NCBI GenBank assembly: GCA_902772635.1
Contig: CACYBK010000123.1
Coordinates: forward strand, 1-54,963
Reading direction: 5' to 3'
Origin: an uncultured Lachnospiraceae bacterium
Lineage (GTDB): Bacteria > Bacillota > Clostridia > Lachnospirales > Lachnospiraceae
DNA length: 54,963 nucleotides
Shown: positions 51,134-54,963 of the stretch, piece after piece
Numbering within the stretch: the first letter of the stretch is position 1
Layout: each line of letters begins with the position of its first letter
Translations under genes and position numbers: made by a program
The notes under the pieces: model-generated
Told to the model about the DNA's origin: nothing
Seen by the model: the letters and a program-made list of their open reading frames with translations, nothing else
Database searches by the model: none

Positions 51134-53250
51134 ATGATGGTCTTGAAAAAACAAAAAGACTGCTTAGGGCAGAGCTTTCGGTCCTTGACGCGCTTCTTTT
51201 GAACGTGCTTGAGAGAAGAGGAAAGCTTGAAGGAGCGCTCCCTCTTTACTCAAGGGGGCTTCCTATGTCAAAGAGCGAGCTTTCAAGCTTCATTCTTGAT
51301 GGCGGTGTACTTGATATGCAGGATCCTTCCTTCAGGGACAGCATGCTTGAATTTTTCAATGCTTTAAAACAGCTTGAAAAGGAGTCCTTTCAGGATGCCC
51401 CTCTATATTCCTTTCTTGAAAAGACAGGCGCCCTCAAGGATGACCTTATCAGGATTGCAGTCCTTCTGATGCTGTCTTTCGAGGAAGGGCTTCATTACAG
51501 AAGGATATTCGCGGTACTGAATGAAAACAGCGGGATGTCATATCCTACAGCCGGCATGGCATTGACCCTTTACGGGCTTCTTTATGATGATGTATACGAA
51601 AAAAAGGCTTCATTCCTTTCAGGAGGAAGGAGCCTCTTTTTTCATGTGATAATGGATCATAAGCCGGGATCCATGCTTTCCCTTACCACGCCGCTTGTCT
51701 TAAGTCCCGGCGCTGTTTCCTTCCTTTTTGGGAAGGAGGAGCTCCCCGCGGGTGTCCTCCACTTTGCATCCTTTGTTCCATCTGACGGGAAAAGCGATGA
51801 AAATTCGGAAAATATAAGGTCAATCTGCGATGAGCTTTTGAAGGAGGCTTCCCCCAAGGCTGCTGTTTTCTATGCCCAGGACGGAAGACGGCGCGGCATA
51901 CGAAGTGCCCTCTCACGAGCCTCTTCCCGGGGCGCGATAGCAGTGGAGCTGTCCTTCGTGAAGGGCTTTTCAGCTTTCGAGATAGAGAGGCAGAGCCTTA
52001 TCCTCTCTTCTTTTCTGGCATTAAAGGGTATACCCCTTCTGCTTCTTGGTTACGATCCAAAGGATAATGCATCTTTGAAAGCCTTTCGTATTATTTTGAA
52101 TATCATGGACGGCGCCCTTCCTGTTCTCTTCGTAGAAGGAGAGGGGGATGAGCTTTTGAGCGCGGAATATGACAGGAAGGTTTATTCCTTCAAACCGTCG
52201 CTCCCCTCTATTGCAAAGCGTGAAAAGCTCTGGAAACAGGCGCTTTCCGGCATCAAAACCAAAAAGGATGTGGATATTTCACTTCTTTCTCTTTCCTACG
52301 ATCTTTCGGAAGAGGAGATAGACAATATCGCATCAAACGCAAAAGCCAAAATGACTGTGGCGGGAGAAAAGCTTCTTTCCAGGGAAAATATAGTAGATAC
52401 CGTGCTTTCCGGCTCGGGACTTGATTTCGGAGGGCTTGCAACAAGGCTTCCCGCTTCTTATTCCTGGGACGACATGGAGCTTTCGAAGGAAAACCGCGAG
52501 GTCATACAGACTGTCATGGACCGCTATCGAATGAGCCGCCTCATGGAGGAGGAGTGGGGGCTCAAAAAGAAGAACGCCTATGGAAACGGCATATCCATCC
52601 TCTTTGCAGGCCCCTCCGGGACCGGAAAGACGATGAGTGCCATGTGCATGGCAGGTGAACTTGGGCTTGAGCTTTATCGGGTCGATCTTTCGCAGATGTC
52701 CTCGAAATGGATAGGGGAGACGGAGAAAAATATCGGCAGGGTCTTTGATGAGGCAAAAAAGTCGAGATGTATATTGTTCTTTGATGAAGCCGACGCGCTG
52801 TTTGCAAAGAGGACGGATGTCTCCACCTCAAATGACAAGCATGCTAACAATGAGACAGCCTATATACTCCAGAAGATGGAGGAATATGACGGTCTTTCGA
52901 TCATGGCGACAAACCTCTATCAGAACTTTGATACGGCCTTTTTGCGCCGCATTACCTATATCGTGAGATTTGAAAATCCTGATGAGAAGATGAGCCTTTC
53001 GCTTTGGAAAAAGGTGCTTCCGAAGGAGGTGCCGATCGATCCGAAGCTTGACTTTAATATATTTGCGGAGAGATTTGAACTGTCGGGAGCCAATATCAAA
53101 TCGATAATGTATGCCGCAGCCTATATGGCAGCAGCAGAGGACAAGAGCGTTGACGCAAAGTGCGTTGTAAGAGCGGCAAAATATGAACTTCGAAAGCTCG
53201 GCCGTATGGTGAATGCCTCTGATTTCGGCCCTTACGGGGGGCTGTTTTAG
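51130..53250 (+). CDS. CIS-type AAA+ ATPase (Pvc15/Afp15-like), copy 2
   Basis: The product has 706 residues and is paralogous to the protein at 46304-48661. The shared helical N-terminal motif is IFAVLNENSGMSYPTAGMAL. The first ATPase-like region is decayed. The C-terminal AAA+ module has Walker A GPSGTGKT (494-501), Walker B LFFDEAD (D552, E553), ILQKMEEYDGLSIMATNLYQ, and an RRITYIVRFENPDEK sensor region. Copy 2 lacks the acidic insert of copy 1. Its start overlaps the preceding stop (ATGA). Two such ATPases might form mixed hexamers or act on different steps. The convergent sensor gene follows after nine bases with no visible terminator between them. Confidence 0.9.
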   Translation: MNDGLEKTKRLLRAELSVLDALLLNVLERRGKLEGALPLYSRGLPMSKSELSSFILDGGVLDMQDPSFRDSMLEFFNALKQLEKESFQDAPLYSFLEKTGALKDDLIRIAVLLMLSFEEGLHYRRIFAVLNENSGMSYPTAGMALTLYGLLYDDVYEKKASFLSGGRSLFFHVIMDHKPGSMLSLTTPLVLSPGAVSFLFGKEELPAGVLHFASFVPSDGKSDENSENIRSICDELLKEASPKAAVFYAQDGRRRGIRSALSRASSRGAIAVELSFVKGFSAFEIERQSLILSSFLALKGIPLLLLGYDPKDNASLKAFRIILNIMDGALPVLFVEGEGDELLSAEYDRKVYSFKPSLPSIAKREKLWKQALSGIKTKKDVDISLLSLSYDLSEEEIDNIASNAKAKMTVAGEKLLSRENIVDTVLSGSGLDFGGLATRLPASYSWDDMELSKENREVIQTVMDRYRMSRLMEEEWGLKKKNAYGNGISILFAGPSGTGKTMSAMCMAGELGLELYRVDLSQMSSKWIGETEKNIGRVFDEAKKSRCILFFDEADALFAKRTDVSTSNDKHANNETAYILQKMEEYDGLSIMATNLYQNFDTAFLRRITYIVRFENPDEKMSLSLWKKVLPKEVPIDPKLDFNIFAERFELSGANIKSIMYAAAYMAAAEDKSVDAKCVVRAAKYELRKLGRMVNASDFGPYGGLF

Positions 53251-53259
53251 GGTGCTGTT

Positions 53260-54174
53260 TTACGTGGTCGGAAGCTGGATATATATCGCCATACCCTGGT
53301 TCACATTACTCTTCGCGTAGATGGTGCCGCCGTAATAATCAACTATGGCCTTTGCCTGGGCAAGACCGAGACCGTTTCCTGAAATACGGTTGCTTCCCTG
53401 GTAATTCAGCTCAAAGATGTGCCTCGTCTCACTTTCCGTAAGCCCCTCGCCGGTGTCCTTCAATACGATAAAGATGTCAGAACCGATATTTGAGATCGTG
53501 ATAGTGAGCGAGCCTTGGCGGTTCATATATTTGATGGAATTGTCAATTATATTCTTGAAGAGGATAATGAGGCGCTTCCTGCTCGCCTTTACAAGCAGGG
53601 ACTCTTCAGTTGTTGAGATATTTATGATGAGGTTTGCCTTCCTCGCCTCTTGAGAAAGGTCTTTTATGGCGTCTTTGCAGACACGGATGATATTTATCTC
53701 TTTTGTATCATCCTCATCGGTGATCGGAAGAAGCGCGGAGGCACTTTCAACTGCTGTGTCAACGGTATCATCTGAAGGAGGATCTGATTTTTGTTTCAGC
53801 TCATCAAGCTCCTCTGAAAGGACATTATTTGCGCGCTGAAGCTTGCTTACCTCTTCCTCTCTTTCCTTGAGTTTGTCGGAAAGAGCGGCGATGATCCCGT
53901 CCTCCTTTGCTATGGTTTCATCAATGGGGTAACGCGCAGCTTTATTTTCGGAGATATTTTTGTCGCCCTCATCCAGAGACTTATTTTCTGAAAGGGCCTT
54001 GTAATTCGCTGCTCCCACACCGAAGACGCTTACCACGATTATGGAAAAAATACCAAGTGCACCTATTAGGATCATATTCAAAGTAGGCTGGAAGTATTGC
54101 ATTCCTACACCCACGAGCAAAAGTATCACAAGTATGATGACGATCAATGTACAGACTATGACACGCTTTTTCAT
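53260..54174 (-). CDS. Membrane sensor with histidine-kinase-type ATPase domain, no clear phosphoacceptor His
   Basis: The product has 304 residues with two N-terminal transmembrane helices (about 5-25 and 32-55) separated by a very short loop, so there is no real outside sensor domain. A coiled coil follows (about 90-130). The C-terminal HATPase module has the N-box NIIDNSIKYM, G1 LKDTGEGL and G2 GNGLGLAQAKAIVDYYGG. In the dimerisation region (VCKDAIKDLSQEARKANL) I see no histidine where a phosphoacceptor would be expected, and no response regulator gene is nearby. It may phosphorylate serine, as HATPase relatives do, or act through dimer partners. GAGGAGA precedes the ATG. It is transcribed toward the AAA+ gene. 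Confidence 0.75.
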   Translation of the reverse strand: MKKRVIVCTLIVIILVILLLVGVGMQYFQPTLNMILIGALGIFSIIVVSVFGVGAANYKALSENKSLDEGDKNISENKAARYPIDETIAKEDGIIAALSDKLKEREEEVSKLQRANNVLSEELDELKQKSDPPSDDTVDTAVESASALLPITDEDDTKEINIIRVCKDAIKDLSQEARKANLIINISTTEESLLVKASRKRLIILFKNIIDNSIKYMNRQGSLTITISNIGSDIFIVLKDTGEGLTESETRHIFELNYQGSNRISGNGLGLAQAKAIVDYYGGTIYAKSNVNQGMAIYIQLPTT

Positions 54175-54248
54175 TTAGAACTCTCCTCGTTTTTTTTTGT
54201 TATTGCTCGTTGTAATTTTAGCATAAAAGCATTAAAAAAAAGAAACAC

Positions 54249-54277
54249 TTTACCGGGATTTGAAATAGAATTAAAAT
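54249..54277 (+). promoter_or_regulatory. Candidate promoter for the RsbW-like gene
   Basis: TTTACC (54249-54254) and TAAAAT (54272-54277) are spaced by exactly 17 bases, about 45 bases before the ATG, in the divergent gap between the sensor and RsbW-like genes. Confidence 0.4.
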
Positions 54278-54323
54278 TGTATGTTGTGAACTGCATCGGC
54301 CTGCTTTGTGATAAGGAGTGCGT

Positions 54324-54752
54324 ATGAACGAATCAAAGGAGATCAAGCTTTCGGCTACGATCGAGAATGTTTCCGTTGTTACGGACTTTGTTGACAGAGA
54401 GCTTGAAGAAAGACACTGCCCCAAGGGCGCGAGATGTCAGATAGATATCGCGATCGACGAGATATTCGGAAATATCGCAAATTACGCCTACAATCCTGAA
54501 GTAGGCGATGCTGTCGTCAGGATTGAGGTTACGGATGAACCGCTGGAAGTCATCATTACCTTTACGGACAAGGGAAAGCCCTACAACCCGCTCCTTAAGG
54601 AAGATCCCGATGTTACCTTAAGTGCTGAGGAGAGGAAGATAGGAGGTCTTGGCGTTTTCATCGTGAAGGAGAGCATGGATCAGGTAGACTATCATTATGA
54701 GAATGGAAGGAACATACTGAGGATCAGAAAAAACATTGAGGCCTCCGCATGA
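54324..54752 (+). CDS. RsbW-like serine kinase / anti-sigma regulatory ATPase
   Basis: The product has 142 residues from ATG 54324. A GTG two codons earlier is also in frame, but AAGGAG at 54313-54318 is better spaced for the ATG. The GHKL ATPase motifs are visible: N-box DEIFGNIANYAYNP, G1 TFTDKGKPYNPLL, and G2 GGLGVFIVKESMD. RsbW-like proteins bind and phosphorylate STAS antagonists and hold a partner, classically a sigma factor. Two STAS proteins are encoded in the window, and no sigma factor gene is visible, so the final target is elsewhere or is a component of the apparatus. Confidence 0.92.
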   Translation: MNESKEIKLSATIENVSVVTDFVDRELEERHCPKGARCQIDIAIDEIFGNIANYAYNPEVGDAVVRIEVTDEPLEVIITFTDKGKPYNPLLKEDPDVTLSAEERKIGGLGVFIVKESMDQVDYHYENGRNILRIRKNIEASA

Positions 54753-54758
54753 CTGCTC

Positions 54759-54820
54759 CTTAGGACTCACTCCGGAAAGATGTGCGGCAAATCATTTTTA
54801 TATCAGGCGTCGTTCGTATT
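54759..54820. repeat. Dispersed intergenic repeat, copy B
   Basis: CTTAGGACTCACTCCGGAA, GTGCGGCAA, TCAGGCGTC and CGTAT occur in the same order as in copy A at 30094-30160. Both copies lie in gaps after short genes. Confidence 0.45.
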
Positions 54821-54832
54821 GAATGAAAAAAC

Positions 54833-54861
54833 TTGATATTCTACCCATCTTCAGTTAGAGT
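54833..54861 (+). promoter_or_regulatory. Candidate tRNA promoter
   Basis: TTGATA (54833-54838) and TAGAGT (54856-54861) are spaced by 17 bases and end 18 bases before the mature tRNA 5' end. Confidence 0.45.
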
Positions 54862-54879
54862 ATAGAGGCTTTTTCAGAT

Positions 54880-54963
54880 GCCGGCGTGGCGGAATTGGCA
54901 GACGCGCGGGACTTAAAATCCCGTGGTGGCAACATCGTACCGGTTCGACCCCGGTCGCCGGCA
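54880..54963 (+). tRNA. tRNA-Leu (anticodon UAA)
   Basis: The sequence folds as a class II tRNA. The acceptor stem is GCCGGCG (54880-54886) with CGCCGGC (54956-54962), discriminator A at 54963. The anticodon stem CGGGA/TCCCG encloses the loop CTTAAAA with anticodon TAA. A long variable arm follows, then a GGTTCGACC T-loop region. The window ends exactly at the discriminator, so whether CCA is encoded cannot be seen. Confidence 0.97.

Noticed and set aside
13163..53250. A canonical type VI secretion system
   Set aside because: No TssJ, TssL, TssM, ClpV or TssBC-type split sheath is present; the sheath is a single chain and the ATPases are of the Pvc15 type.
54752..54963. Integration of the cluster at tRNA-Leu with an attachment-site repeat
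   Set aside because: No integrase gene is in the window and I see no direct repeat of the tRNA 3' end near the left edge of the cluster.

Overview
The window looks like chromosomal DNA of a Gram-positive anaerobe of the class Clostridia, most likely Lachnospiraceae. The reasons are the style of lipoprotein and secreted signal peptides, a clostripain-like lipoprotein, a DUF5648-repeat wall enzyme, strong purine-rich ribosome binding sites, several TTG starts and the mixed AT/GC base composition. The family-level call is inference. No phage capsid, terminase, portal or integrase gene is present.

Layout. (1) 1-2.1 kb: the end of a phosphodiester glycosidase gene, a small membrane protein, a decayed acetyltransferase fragment and an unrecognised helical protein. 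(2) 2.1-6.9 kb, minus strand: a GNAT acetyltransferase, a large LuxR/MalT-like ATPase regulator, and a ParA with a ribbon-helix-helix-like partner. (3) 6.9-8.5 kb: no gene, but a T-rich strand-asymmetric tract, a set of inverted and tandem heptamers that could be a ParA-system centromere, and GC-rich tandem 9-mers. (4) 8.5-13.0 kb: an operon of a clostripain-family lipoprotein, an NlpC/P60-like exported enzyme and a STAS protein, closed by a strong terminator. (5) 13.1-25.9 kb: seven genes rich in membrane and envelope features. They are an SPFH protein with zinc ribbons, a probable CIS-associated structural protein, a pseudokinase-like membrane protein, a membrane protein with a decayed class III cyclase domain, a MORN-repeat membrane protein, a TolC-like exported coiled-coil protein and a large exported helical protein. 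(6) 25.9-45.0 kb: a complete contractile injection system (CIS): DUF4255 protein, PAAR-like tip, sheath, tube, tail-assembly protein plus a DUF6760-like product, tube initiator, candidate tape measure, two Pvc7-like hub proteins, separate gp27-like hub and gp5-like spike, gp25, two baseplate J proteins and tail protein I. (7) 45.1-53.3 kb: a second STAS protein, an FtsE-like ATPase, and two CIS-type AAA+ ATPases flanking a highly charged protein. (8) 53.3-55.0 kb: a membrane sensor with a histidine-kinase-type ATPase domain, an RsbW-like ATPase, and tRNA-Leu(UAA), whose discriminator base is the last base of the window.

How it may fit together. The phage-tail-like particle is encoded in one direction with very tight spacing and several overlaps. 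Just upstream are proteins that could build a membrane and cell-wall docking platform in a cell with no outer membrane. STAS proteins at both ends and an RsbW-like ATPase suggest partner-switching control, and the ATPases could assemble, load or recycle the particle. The combination of CIS, SPFH/pseudokinase/pseudocyclase membrane proteins and TolC-like exported coiled-coil proteins is the most unusual feature. The sharpest single observation is a canonical -1 slippery heptamer (A AAT TTT, 30537-30543). It would fuse the tail-assembly protein to the DUF6760-like frame, much as in the G/GT tail chaperones of phages. Function of the whole system is inferred from gene content only.
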